A stretch of 64,000 nt of DNA, taken from assembly GCF_014635705.1 (NCBI RefSeq), contig NZ_BMDI01000002.1, forward strand, positions 248,001-312,000. The letters are read 5' to 3'. Source of the stretch: Oxalicibacterium faecigallinarum (GTDB lineage: Bacteria > Pseudomonadota > Gammaproteobacteria > Burkholderiales > Burkholderiaceae_D). The notes under the pieces were generated by a model. That model made no database searches. It was not told the origin of the DNA and saw nothing but the letters and a program-made list of their open reading frames with translations. Below, piece after piece: positions 16,482 to 24,984 of this stretch (position 1 is the first letter of the stretch; the number at the start of each line of letters is the position of its first letter). The position numbers and the translations under genes are program-made.

Positions 16482-18956
16482 TCATTTCTTGGATGAGTCG
16501 GATGATTTGGAATGCAGCATGCTTGAGAAGACGGCCGAATACACCAGCGCCAGAATCACGCCGATGCCGACTGTCTTGCCGATGGCACTGAGAATAGGCA
16601 CGCTGGAAAAGCCGAGCACGCCAAAGCCGATGACCGTCGTCAGATTGGCAAAGATCAATGAGGCCAGCGTAGTTGGCTTGATCTGCGCAACGACCTCCTG
16701 TGCGCCGGTTTCAGGATCGGTCACCACGGTGGTCGGCGGCTGCGCAAAGAACAGGGCATAGTTGGAGCCGACTGCCACGATCAGCAACAGGCCGACCAGA
16801 TGCAGGATCGTCATGCGTTCGCCGGTCAGCATGAAGAATGCCGCAACGCTGAGAACGGCGGTAATCAGTGGCACCATCACGCGCGCCAGACCGCCCGCCG
16901 AACGAATGCTGAAACCCAGCAGCACGGTCATGGCGGCCAGCCCGCACAAGGCCAGTAACACCGCTTCGCGCATATAGCCGCTATACAGCTTGTCGGTTTC
17001 GATCTTCAAATCGATGAAATAGGCCTCCTTCACTCCCGATTTTTCCAGCTCGCTACGCATCAAGGCGGCATCGATCAGATGATCGTCGGCGTTGGCAGTG
17101 AGTGGCAACAACGCGGTGGTTTCGTCTTGCTGTTCGATCAGCAGTGAATCGGTCGCCAGCGCCATCGACGTGCCGGTCAGATCTTTGCGCGACAGAAGGC
17201 GTGATTCCAGCTTGTCTGGTTGTGTGGCGGTTTGCGCGAGCGTATCAACCGACGCGATGAAGGGGGCAAGGACGGATGCCTGAAACGGTAATCCGGCGAT
17301 GGCCTGCGCCACACGCTGATTGAGCGTTGCCGCATCCGGCAGGCTGGCCAGTCTGGCTTTCTGCATGGCCTGACTTGGCAGATAGCGTGTCGGGCTTTCA
17401 AACGCTGCCAGATGACCGTGTTCCACCATGCCATCCAGACGCGCTGCGACTTTTTCGGATGCCTGTAGCGCATCTTCCAGCGTCTTGCCTTTGACGACGA
17501 CCAGATAGCGCACATCGGGGGCACCAATATCCTTGCGCAATTTTTCGTCGAGGTCTTTGTCTTGCTGGCTGACAGGGCTCAATGCACCGAGTTCTGGTTG
17601 CCAGAGGTCATTGCGATTGATCCACAATATGACGCAGGCAATGGTCACCAGACCAAGCACGACAAGGCGCAGACGTCGCAAGACGATGATGGCTCTCTCC
17701 AGGGCAAAACCAATATGCGACAGATCGCGGACCACGAAGTCACGTGGCAACAGTGAGGGCAGGACATACCGTGTGACGAAGGCGGCCGAGACCAGCCCGG
17801 CGATCGTAAACAGGCCAAGTTGCGCCAGACCGGGAAAGCCCGAGAACAGCAGGGCACCAAAACCAGACATTGATGTCAAGACGCCAAGCCGAATCGTCGG
17901 CCATGATTTTTTTGCCCAGTCTGCACTGTTCTTTGCGCTGCCAGACTGAATGAACAGATAGATCGCGTAATCGATGGCTTCACCAATCAGCGTGGTACCA
18001 AAGCCGAGTGTGATGGCATGCACGCTGCCAAAACCGAGACTGACGGCAATCGTGCCCGCCAGAACGCCGCTCAAAACGGGCGCCAGACCAAGCAGCACGG
18101 CGATCCCGGAGCGATAAACGATCAACAGGATCGTCATGATCAACACGGCACTGATGATGGCGAACAGGCCGGCTTCCTTGCTGATGGTATTGCGCGCATT
18201 GACCCCGAACACGCCGGGACCGGTCATGATCATTGTGGCTTTGACAGCTTGCGGGAGTGTCTTGGCGACGTCTGCTTTTGCCGCCTCGAATTTTTCGCGG
18301 ATATGGGTGATGGCCATTTCCTGACCATCGGTGTCGGAGCCGAGGGCGCGTGTTTGCGCCAGAATCAGCGCACGGCCGCCATCTTTGGCCACCCAGACTC
18401 CTTGTACCTTGCGGGGCTGCTGACCACTGTTGAACTGGGTAATCAGTGTTGCCATTTCGGCCGTCGGATCTTGCGGCAGGATATCTTTCACCAGCATGCC
18501 TGCTGGCGAGGCCAATAGATCGACAGTTTCACTAAAGGCCTCGTGCAAACCTTCGACGCTAAAGCGCTCCGGCGTCACGCCGGGACTCAGCAGATAGCGA
18601 TTGTTGAAGAGATAGGCACGATCCTTTTCCTGATTGACGGGCTCGCCGTTGTTGACGGAAACGAACTCATCATTGCTGCGCATCCTTTGCGCGAGTGCTT
18701 TGGACAGCGCTGCATGGGTTGGCGTATCGGCACCATCGATGCCGATCAGGATCATGCGCGAGACCATGCCGTCGCGCAGTTGCTCGACCAGCAGCTTTTG
18801 TTCCTGCGTCGGATTGTTCGGCAGGAAAGCCGTGAGGTCGGCGGTGAAGGTCGAGCGGAACAGAATGCCGACACCAATCAGCAGCAGGATCAGCCAGACG
18901 CCGATTGCCTTCCATGATCGTGGCGGTGCAGCATGGTGTTGCGCGGACGTGGTCAT
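16482..18956 (-). CDS. MMPL/RND-family exporter
   Basis: An 824-residue inner-membrane transporter of the MMPL type. It starts with one membrane helix (about 15-33), then a large periplasmic domain, a block of about five helices (near 250-400), a second helix near 430, a second periplasmic loop and a final helix block (near 660-800). This two-fold layout is the RND/MMPL topology. Aryl-polyene clusters characteristically encode such an exporter next to a LolA-like carrier, which together are thought to move the polyene lipid from the inner to the outer membrane. Its start overlaps the LolA-like gene stop by 4 bp. Substrate assignment is contextual. Confidence 0.9.
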   Translation of the reverse strand: MTTSAQHHAAPPRSWKAIGVWLILLLIGVGILFRSTFTADLTAFLPNNPTQEQKLLVEQLRDGMVSRMILIGIDGADTPTHAALSKALAQRMRSNDEFVSVNNGEPVNQEKDRAYLFNNRYLLSPGVTPERFSVEGLHEAFSETVDLLASPAGMLVKDILPQDPTAEMATLITQFNSGQQPRKVQGVWVAKDGGRALILAQTRALGSDTDGQEMAITHIREKFEAAKADVAKTLPQAVKATMIMTGPGVFGVNARNTISKEAGLFAIISAVLIMTILLIVYRSGIAVLLGLAPVLSGVLAGTIAVSLGFGSVHAITLGFGTTLIGEAIDYAIYLFIQSGSAKNSADWAKKSWPTIRLGVLTSMSGFGALLFSGFPGLAQLGLFTIAGLVSAAFVTRYVLPSLLPRDFVVRDLSHIGFALERAIIVLRRLRLVVLGLVTIACVILWINRNDLWQPELGALSPVSQQDKDLDEKLRKDIGAPDVRYLVVVKGKTLEDALQASEKVAARLDGMVEHGHLAAFESPTRYLPSQAMQKARLASLPDAATLNQRVAQAIAGLPFQASVLAPFIASVDTLAQTATQPDKLESRLLSRKDLTGTSMALATDSLLIEQQDETTALLPLTANADDHLIDAALMRSELEKSGVKEAYFIDLKIETDKLYSGYMREAVLLALCGLAAMTVLLGFSIRSAGGLARVMVPLITAVLSVAAFFMLTGERMTILHLVGLLLIVAVGSNYALFFAQPPTTVVTDPETGAQEVVAQIKPTTLASLIFANLTTVIGFGVLGFSSVPILSAIGKTVGIGVILALVYSAVFSSMLHSKSSDSSKK

Positions 18957-19561
18957 GGGCGCGGCTTCTCGATCGTCATGACGGAACGGTCGCCATCCGC
19001 CTGCTGGACTTCGACTTCGCGCACTTCACCGGCCGTGCCGCTGAGCGTGATGCGCTTGACCTTCTGGCGTGCCTGCAGATTGCTTGGTGTCAGTGCCAGT
19101 TTCCATTGCTCGCGTGTCCCGGTCAGGGCAACCACATAGTTGAGTTCGAGCGAACGACGGTCGCCTGCCAGCGTGGCGCGGATGCTTTCGATCAATGCGG
19201 CCAGCTCTGGCGACTCGTTGAGATCGATCGCAAATTTATGTTTGCCGCGTTCCAGCGTAATCATGTCGCGCTCAAGCAGCATGCGTTCCGGTTTGGGTTT
19301 GATGGTTCGCTTTTCCAGCTTGTCGGGTGGCGTGTAAAACATTTCGCCCGAGGATTCGACCGGACGATCCAGTGTCGAGATGTATTTTTTTTCGACGAAA
19401 TTGACTTTGGCTGGTTTGGTCTGCGCGAGGCTCGCCATCAACTGATCCATGGTCCAGTCGGCAGCATGAGCCAGATTGCATCCCACAGCCAGGATGGTGA
19501 TGCCGAGCGTGCGTGTAACGAACGATGTTGCGCGCATAAAGCAGAAGGTGTGATTACGCAT
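18953..19561 (-). CDS. LolA-like outer-membrane lipid carrier
   Basis: A 202-residue periplasmic protein with a signal sequence (TLGITILAVGCNLAHA, cleaved near residue 35) and a LolA/LolB-like beta fold, as in the LolA-related proteins of aryl-polyene clusters. It would shield the hydrophobic polyene lipid across the periplasm for the MMPL exporter encoded next. I start at the ATG at 19561, which overlaps the preceding dehydratase gene by 8 bp; an internal ATG at 19537 also gives a usable signal peptide. It does not look like the housekeeping LolA. Confidence 0.8.
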   Translation of the reverse strand: MRNHTFCFMRATSFVTRTLGITILAVGCNLAHAADWTMDQLMASLAQTKPAKVNFVEKKYISTLDRPVESSGEMFYTPPDKLEKRTIKPKPERMLLERDMITLERGKHKFAIDLNESPELAALIESIRATLAGDRRSLELNYVVALTGTREQWKLALTPSNLQARQKVKRITLSGTAGEVREVEVQQADGDRSVMTIEKPRP

Positions 19562-19844
19562 GAAAGACTCCCGAGACGGCAATGTGCTCCGCATCCTTGA
19601 TGTCAAACTGGATATTGCCGGCAGCATTGGTTTCGTAATGAATGACCAGCGTGGTATCCGGCAAAACCGGCCGCAGGAATTTGACGCTGTTGAGTCTGCA
19701 GCTGACCAGTTCGCGTTGCAGATGTTGCGTGATCGCATGCAATGCCAGGTCCAGCAGCACAACGCCGGGCGTGATCGGCATGCCGGGGAAATGACCGGCA
19801 AACGAAGGATGATCGGCAGGGATATGCAGCGTGAGTGTTTGCAT
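19554..19844 (-). CDS. Small FabZ-like 3-hydroxyacyl-ACP dehydratase (ApeI-like)
   Basis: A 96-residue single hotdog domain with the FabZ active-site motif HPSFAGHFPGMPITPG (catalytic H18). Typical FabZ proteins are about 145-155 residues, so this is a short form as found in aryl-polyene clusters. It may act as a dehydratase, probably with the ApeP-like protein, or as a thioesterase-like protein. Its start overlaps the ligase stop by 1 nt, and its end overlaps the LolA-like gene by 8 bp. Confidence 0.85.
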   Translation of the reverse strand: MQTLTLHIPADHPSFAGHFPGMPITPGVVLLDLALHAITQHLQRELVSCRLNSVKFLRPVLPDTTLVIHYETNAAGNIQFDIKDAEHIAVSGVFHA

Positions 19845-21253
19845 CAGTGCGTGTCCGTTTTATTGGTGGCAAAGGTAGCCGCCAGTTCGGCCAGTGCGGC
19901 ATGGGGCAGTTTGCCGGTCGCGTTGCGTGGCAGTTGCGGCACCTTGAGCAAGGGGCGGGGCATGAAGGCTGGATCGATTTTTTCGCGCAACACGCTCAGA
20001 ATCGTTTCCGTCTCGACCAGCGGGGCGACGACAAATGCCTGCAATCGCGTCACTTCGCCGGACGTCTTTTCCGGCGGCATGTAGAACGCGCCATCTTCGA
20101 CGCCGGGAATCGCATTCAGATGATGGTTCAAGTAGGCGAGAGAGCTGCGCTTGCCTGCAATGTTGATCATATCTGCCATGCGGCCATGCATCAGAAAGCG
20201 CCCTGCCTCTTTCAGCTCGATGGCATCGTTCATCGGCATCGGCACTTCGACATGACCGCCGCTAATCCACATGCGTTCGTCACTGGCGTCGTCCGGATGG
20301 CGTTGCATCTGAATGTTCGGGAACAGGTTCCATTCCTGCGACACAGTCGGACGTCGCGTGGCGATCTGACCCGTTTCGGTGCTGCCGTAGATTTCGCATA
20401 ACGGCGCCTTGAATGCCTGTTCCGACTGCGCTGCCAGTTGCGGTGCGAGAGGTGCGGTTGCGGATACGATCAGGCTGGTTGATGGCAGCGCGGTTTGCAT
20501 GCTGATCAACTGGCGCAAATGCACGGGCGTGGTGACCAGTACGCGTGGGGCGGGAACCTGCTCCAGCGTGCGGCAGATATCGGCAGGGTAGAACCACGGT
20601 GCGCTCGCCATGGCAAAGCCATTGATCAGCGGCATCAGCACAGTCGACTCAAAGCCATACATATGTTGTGGCGGTACGGTACCGACGATCGTGCAGCCGG
20701 ATGCGTTCAGCAGTCCCAGTTGTTGTGCTTCCGCCTGCACATTCCGTACGAGTGCGCCCCACGTTTTCCTGTGGGCGACCGGGAGCCCGGTCGAGCCGGA
20801 AGTAAAGACATAGGCCACCACCTGATCATCGACGAGCTGCGGTACGGCAAACGTGATGTTTTCTTCTGGGCGCAGTGTCGGAAACGCGGTTTGCGGCAGG
20901 GCGATTGTGCAGTTCGCCTGATCGGTCAGACAGCTTGCATCAGGCGCAAACCCTTGCAGTTGCCGTATGGTTTCCGCTGTCCGTGTCGATGGCAGAAGAT
21001 TGATCTTGCCCGCCACCATGATCGCGCACAGCGCCACCAGAAAACGGTAGCGGTCGTGACAGTCATTGAGGACATGCGTGGACGCCGGCAGTTGAGGAAT
21101 CAGTTGCCTGACATCGGACAGGAACTGCGCAGCCGTAACCGCATGCGTGTCGCGCCATGCCACGATGCGTGACGGATCCGTGTGCGGCAACAAGGGCACG
21201 AATGGGCGCAACGAGGCTGGCGGCGCGCCATCCGGTCGATCTGCATGGCGCAT
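19844..21253 (-). CDS. AMP-dependent acyl/aryl-ACP ligase (ApeH-like)
   Basis: A 469-residue ANL-superfamily adenylate-forming enzyme. The ATP-binding P-loop is FTSGSTGLP near 143-151, the core motif is EIYGSTETGQ near 275 and a smaller C-terminal domain follows. It would activate the aryl starter, here probably 3- or 4-hydroxybenzoate from the chorismatase, and load it onto the ACP encoded directly upstream (10-bp gap). ATG 21253 (MRHADRPD) is chosen because upstream in-frame sequence lies inside the ACP gene. Specificity cannot be read from the sequence. Confidence 0.87.
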   Translation of the reverse strand: MRHADRPDGAPPASLRPFVPLLPHTDPSRIVAWRDTHAVTAAQFLSDVRQLIPQLPASTHVLNDCHDRYRFLVALCAIMVAGKINLLPSTRTAETIRQLQGFAPDASCLTDQANCTIALPQTAFPTLRPEENITFAVPQLVDDQVVAYVFTSGSTGLPVAHRKTWGALVRNVQAEAQQLGLLNASGCTIVGTVPPQHMYGFESTVLMPLINGFAMASAPWFYPADICRTLEQVPAPRVLVTTPVHLRQLISMQTALPSTSLIVSATAPLAPQLAAQSEQAFKAPLCEIYGSTETGQIATRRPTVSQEWNLFPNIQMQRHPDDASDERMWISGGHVEVPMPMNDAIELKEAGRFLMHGRMADMINIAGKRSSLAYLNHHLNAIPGVEDGAFYMPPEKTSGEVTRLQAFVVAPLVETETILSVLREKIDPAFMPRPLLKVPQLPRNATGKLPHAALAELAATFATNKTDTH

Positions 21254-21263
21254 GAACAACGAC

Positions 21264-21551
21264 TTACGAAGCCTTGTTGGCTGCGATGTAGTCCGACAGC
21301 GAGCGCAGCGAGGCAAAGATTTTTTCGTTGTCTTCGTGATCGGCGCGCAACTGGATGCCGTAGTTTTTGGAGACCACCAGAGCGACTTCGAGGATGTCGA
21401 TCGAATCCAGACCCAGGCCGTTGCCATAGAGGGGTTCATCCGGTGCGATCGAAGCAGGATCGGTATCGAGGTTCAGAGCGTGAACGATCAGTTTTGCCAC
21501 TTCCTGCATGAAAGCTGGATCGGCGGAAGCGTTGTTGTTTGTCGTTGTCAT
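21264..21551 (-). CDS. Acyl carrier protein of the aryl-polyene system
   Basis: A 95-residue acyl carrier protein with the phosphopantetheine-attachment motif GLGLDSIDILE (S50). The N-terminal 12 residues (TTTNNNASA) are a polar tail not found in housekeeping AcpP. It is the first gene of the eight-gene minus-strand operon. Some aryl-polyene clusters encode two ACPs (ApeE, ApeF); only this one is visible here. The usual housekeeping acpP context (fabD-fabG-acpP-fabF) is absent, so this is a dedicated carrier. Confidence 0.93.
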   Translation of the reverse strand: MTTTNNNASADPAFMQEVAKLIVHALNLDTDPASIAPDEPLYGNGLGLDSIDILEVALVVSKNYGIQLRADHEDNEKIFASLRSLSDYIAANKAS

Positions 21552-21579
21552 AATGGTATGGATAAGTTCTGCGCCGGCG

Positions 21580-21585
21580 ATTATA
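21580..21585 (-). promoter_or_regulatory. Candidate -10 box of the minus-strand pigment operon
   Basis: A perfect TATAAT on the minus strand lies 28 bp upstream of the ACP start codon, giving a leader of about 20 nt. The -35 region is weak. The rest of the gap to queF (21586-21788) holds no gene that I can support. Confidence 0.5.
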
Positions 21586-21788
21586 TAAAAGATGAGGCTG
21601 AATTTTGCAGCGACTTGCTTGCAGAACTGTTACATCATTCTTTACTTGTTACGACACACATTGTCTCGTCTGTGCGCCATGTTGCGAGCGTCATGTATGG
21701 TAGCGAATAAATCACCTGCGGCGACAATAAATAACATTTGGTAAGCAATTGCTGTTGTGCAAATGCGCAACCGCTGAATAGACCACTG

Positions 21789-22631
21789 TTATTGGCGAGC
21801 GTTCCGTGCGTTGGACGGGGGTGTGCCTGTGCTGAAATTGCTGCGCCACGGATTGATGTCGAGCCCGCCGCGGCGTGTATAGCGCGCATAGACTGCCAGC
21901 TTGTGTGGTTTGCAATGACGCAGGATGTCCATGAAGATGCGTTCCACGCATTGCTCGTGAAATTCATTGTGTTCACGAAAACCGATCAGGTAACGCAACA
22001 AACGCTCCTGATCGATTTGCGGACCCGCGTACTTGATCTGTACGCTGGCCCAATCCGGCTGGCCAGTGACGAGACAGTTGGATTTGAGCAGATGCGATAC
22101 CAGCGTCTCCTCGACAGGCGCTTCATTTTCTTCCGCGCGCAGCAAATCAGGGTTGGGAGCGTAGTCATCGACTTCGATATCCAGTCGGTCCAGCAGCAGT
22201 CCGTCCAGTTCGCCCATGGATACCTGCGAAAAATTCTCCGGCAGCGTCAGTGCGATCTGTACGGGTGCACCAAAGCCGGCGGATATATCGGCACGCAACA
22301 GTTCCAGCAAGGCGTCGGTACCACCCAGCTTGGTTTGATTCAGGGAATTCAGGTACAGCTTGAAGGACTTTGACTCGATGATGTTGGGCGAATCGGCCGG
22401 CACCATGAAGCGTGCCAGCGCAACCTGCGGCTTGCCGCGCATGTTCAGCCACGATACTTCGTACGCATTCCATATATCCATGCCGAAGAAAGGCAGGCGA
22501 CCTTCGCCCAGACCGATCTCCTCACGCTTGTATTGACGCGGGATCGAAAACAGCAATGACGGATCGTACTGCGACTGATACGTCGATGGCTGGCCGAGGG
22601 GCGAGCCGTTGGTTGGCGAAGGCGTGCTCAT
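21789..22631 (-). CDS. queF: NADPH-dependent 7-cyano-7-deazaguanine reductase
   Basis: A 280-residue QueF of the long two-domain proteobacterial form, reducing preQ0 to preQ1 in queuosine synthesis. The thioimide-forming cysteine is C186 in [12 protein letters not shown], with the catalytic aspartate D193 seven residues on; [10 protein letters not shown] and [13 protein letters not shown] near the C-terminus are diagnostic. It follows ilvA by 9 bp and is probably co-transcribed with it, so no dedicated preQ1 riboswitch is expected or seen. Confidence 0.96.
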   Translation of the reverse strand: MSTPSPTNGSPLGQPSTYQSQYDPSLLFSIPRQYKREEIGLGEGRLPFFGMDIWNAYEVSWLNMRGKPQVALARFMVPADSPNIIESKSFKLYLNSLNQTKLGGTDALLELLRADISAGFGAPVQIALTLPENFSQVSMGELDGLLLDRLDIEVDDYAPNPDLLRAEENEAPVEETLVSHLLKSNCLVTGQPDWASVQIKYAGPQIDQERLLRYLIGFREHNEFHEQCVERIFMDILRHCKPHKLAVYARYTRRGGLDINPWRSNFSTGTPPSNARNARQ

Positions 22632-22640
22632 GGAACTCTT

Positions 22641-24164
22641 TTACAAAAACAGCTTGTAGACGGGATTTTCGCTTTCATCCCAGTGGCGATAACCAAGACC
22701 GGCGAGGAAGGCACGGAAGTCTTTCATTTCCTTCTTCGGCACTTGCAGACCAACCAGAATGCGGCCGACGTCACCGCCCTGATTGCGATAGTGGAACAGG
22801 CTGATATTCCAGTTTGGCGCCATGCTGTCGAGGAAGCGCATCAGCGCACCCGGACGTTCAGGAAATTCAAAGCGATACAGCAGTTCGTTCTGCGCCAGCT
22901 CGCTCTTGCCGCCGACCAGATGACGGATATGGCCTTTGGCCAGTTCATCGTGCGTCAAATCCAGCGTCTTGAAGCCATGCTTCTCAAAATTTTTCGTGAT
23001 CTTGGTCGGCTCGTCTTTATCGGCTATCTGCATGCCGACAAAGACGTGCGCCTTGCTGGCATCGCTGATGCGGTAGTTGAATTCGGTCACATTGCGCGGA
23101 CCGATCAATTCACAGAAGCGCTTGAAGCTACCGCGTTCTTCCGGGATCGTGATGGCAAACACCGCTTCGCGTGATTCACCAACTTCGGCACGCTCTGCAA
23201 CGAAGCGCAGGCGGTCGAAGTTCATGTTGGCACCGCATGCGATGGTGACCAGCGTTTCATTCTTCAGCGGCTTTTTCTCGGCCTTGGCACGTTCCATGTA
23301 TGCCTTGGCACCGGCAATTGCCAGTGCGCCTGCCGGTTCCAGAATGCTGCGCGTGTCCTGGAACACGTCCTTGAGGGCAGCGCACACCGCATCGGTATCC
23401 ACCAGAATGATGTCGTCGACGACTTGCTTGGCCAGGCGGAAGGTTTCCTCGCCAACCAGCTTGACTGCGGTACCGTCCGAGAACAGGCCGACGTCATTGA
23501 GGGCGACGCGACGACCGGCCTTCAGGCTGCGTGCCATGGCGTCGGAATCGGTGGTTTGTACACCGATGATCTTGATGTCGGGGCGCACAGCCTTGACGTA
23601 GGCGCCGATACCGGCGATCAGGCCGCCGCCGCCAATGGCGACAAAGATGGCGTGGATCGGCCCCGGATGCTGGCGCAGGATTTCCATTGCAATCGTGCCC
23701 TGACCGGCAATCACATCCGGATCGTCGAATGGATGGACAAAGGTTAGTTTGTGTTTCTTTTCCAGATCGAGCGCGTGCTGATAGGCATCCGAATAAGAAT
23801 CACCGAAAAGCACGACCTCGCCGCCGCGTGCCTTGACGGCTTCGATTTTTACCGGCGGGGTGGTGGTCGGCATCACGATCAGGGCTTTGCAGCCAAGTCG
23901 CGTCGCTGCCAGCGCAACGCCTTGCGCATGATTGCCGGCAGAAGCGCAGATTACGCCGCGCTTGAGTTTCTCCGGCGGCAGATTCGCCATCTTGTTATAA
24001 GCGCCGCGCAGTTTGAAACTGAAGACGCTTTGAATATCTTCGCGTTTGAAATAAATCTGGTTGCCGAAGCGTTCTGACAGGGTTGGGGCCAGTTCCAGCG
24101 GTGATTCGACTGCGACGTCGTAGACGCGTGCAGTGAGGATTTTCTTCAGATAGTCGGTAGTCAT
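22641..24164 (-). CDS. ilvA: Threonine ammonia-lyase, biosynthetic
   Basis: A 507-residue PLP enzyme that converts threonine to 2-oxobutyrate, the first step of isoleucine synthesis. The PLP lysine is in SFKLRGAYN near residue 60, and the phosphate-binding glycine loop VAIGGGGL lies near 190. The C-terminal about 170 residues form two ACT-like regulatory domains, marking the isoleucine-inhibited biosynthetic type rather than the catabolic TdcB. ATG 24164 (MTTDYLKK) is used; upstream in-frame sequence is not protein-like. queF follows 9 bp downstream. Confidence 0.96.
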   Translation of the reverse strand: MTTDYLKKILTARVYDVAVESPLELAPTLSERFGNQIYFKREDIQSVFSFKLRGAYNKMANLPPEKLKRGVICASAGNHAQGVALAATRLGCKALIVMPTTTPPVKIEAVKARGGEVVLFGDSYSDAYQHALDLEKKHKLTFVHPFDDPDVIAGQGTIAMEILRQHPGPIHAIFVAIGGGGLIAGIGAYVKAVRPDIKIIGVQTTDSDAMARSLKAGRRVALNDVGLFSDGTAVKLVGEETFRLAKQVVDDIILVDTDAVCAALKDVFQDTRSILEPAGALAIAGAKAYMERAKAEKKPLKNETLVTIACGANMNFDRLRFVAERAEVGESREAVFAITIPEERGSFKRFCELIGPRNVTEFNYRISDASKAHVFVGMQIADKDEPTKITKNFEKHGFKTLDLTHDELAKGHIRHLVGGKSELAQNELLYRFEFPERPGALMRFLDSMAPNWNISLFHYRNQGGDVGRILVGLQVPKKEMKDFRAFLAGLGYRHWDESENPVYKLFL

Positions 24165-24225
24165 GATGTCGTGGCTTGGCGCGCGAATGAACGAGCGTGT
24201 GCGCAAAATAGGCGGCACAACGCAG

Positions 24226-24245
24226 CCGTTCATTATAATGGACGG
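24226..24245. promoter_or_regulatory. 20-bp palindrome around a symmetric TATAAT, between ilvA and a divergent gene
   Basis: The core CATTATAATG is a perfect palindrome and contains a TATAAT on both strands. It is flanked by CCGT and ACGG, giving an 18 of 20 symmetric site. On the minus strand the -10 would give a leader of about 60 nt for ilvA. No good -35 is seen on either side, so this may be a repressor operator overlapping a promoter. Confidence 0.4.
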
Positions 24246-24368
24246 CTTTGCCAGCCGCAGTGGCAATTGATCGTCTTATGGCGAGATCGGGGTGGCAGTG
24301 TCGTCTTGGTTGAGTAGCGTTGCTTATTTTTCGGGAATGTTCGCAAGTGAAGTCGGTATGGTGTTTCC

Positions 24369-24857
24369 ATGATTGAATCCGCTGTGCAGTGGCTGCTCGC
24401 CTTTTTGGCCGAGCCGGAAGTAGGACTGACTTCTGTCTTCCTGATCAGCCTGATTTCTGCAACATTGCTGCCACTGGGCTCGGAGCCCGCCGTCTTTGCC
24501 GCAGTCAAGGCCAACCTTGCCATGTTCTGGCCGATTATCTGCGTCGCAACCGTCGGCAATACGCTTGGCGGTCTGGTCAATTACTGGATGGGTTTGGGGG
24601 CCAAGCAGGTGTTTGCCAAGGAGCGCCAGACGCGCTGGTTTCACTGGCTTGAGCGATTTGGCGCAAAAACCATGCTGGTGTCCTGGCTGCCGGGTATTGG
24701 CGATCCGCTCTGTCTGCTGGCAGGTTGGCTGCGCCTGCCGTTCTGGCCCTGTGTGTTTTACATGGCGATCGGCAAGTTTTTACGCTATCTGACGATGACC
24801 TGGCTGCTTTTGTATGTGCCGGATGGCTTCTGGCATTGGGTTGGCGGTTGGTTCTAG
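24369..24857 (+). CDS. YqaA-family (DedA/SNARE-associated-like) membrane protein
   Basis: A 162-residue inner-membrane protein with about four hydrophobic segments and the re-entrant-loop signature PGIGDPLCLLAGWLR near 115-130, typical of YqaA-type relatives of DedA. DedA-superfamily members are linked to lipid scrambling and membrane homeostasis; the role of YqaA proteins is not established. It is divergent from ilvA and precedes the large FAD/Fe-S gene by 127 bp. Confidence 0.85.
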   Translation: MIESAVQWLLAFLAEPEVGLTSVFLISLISATLLPLGSEPAVFAAVKANLAMFWPIICVATVGNTLGGLVNYWMGLGAKQVFAKERQTRWFHWLERFGAKTMLVSWLPGIGDPLCLLAGWLRLPFWPCVFYMAIGKFLRYLTMTWLLLYVPDGFWHWVGGWF

Positions 24858-24984
24858 GCTGACACAAGGCGATTTTTAGACAAAAGACAACGTTTTCCTG
24901 TCACGCAAGGTGCGTTCCCGTCCCAACGGGACAGGCGGCAATCGGCTAGAATGCGTGTTTAGCGTCAATGCAATCCAATTTCTG

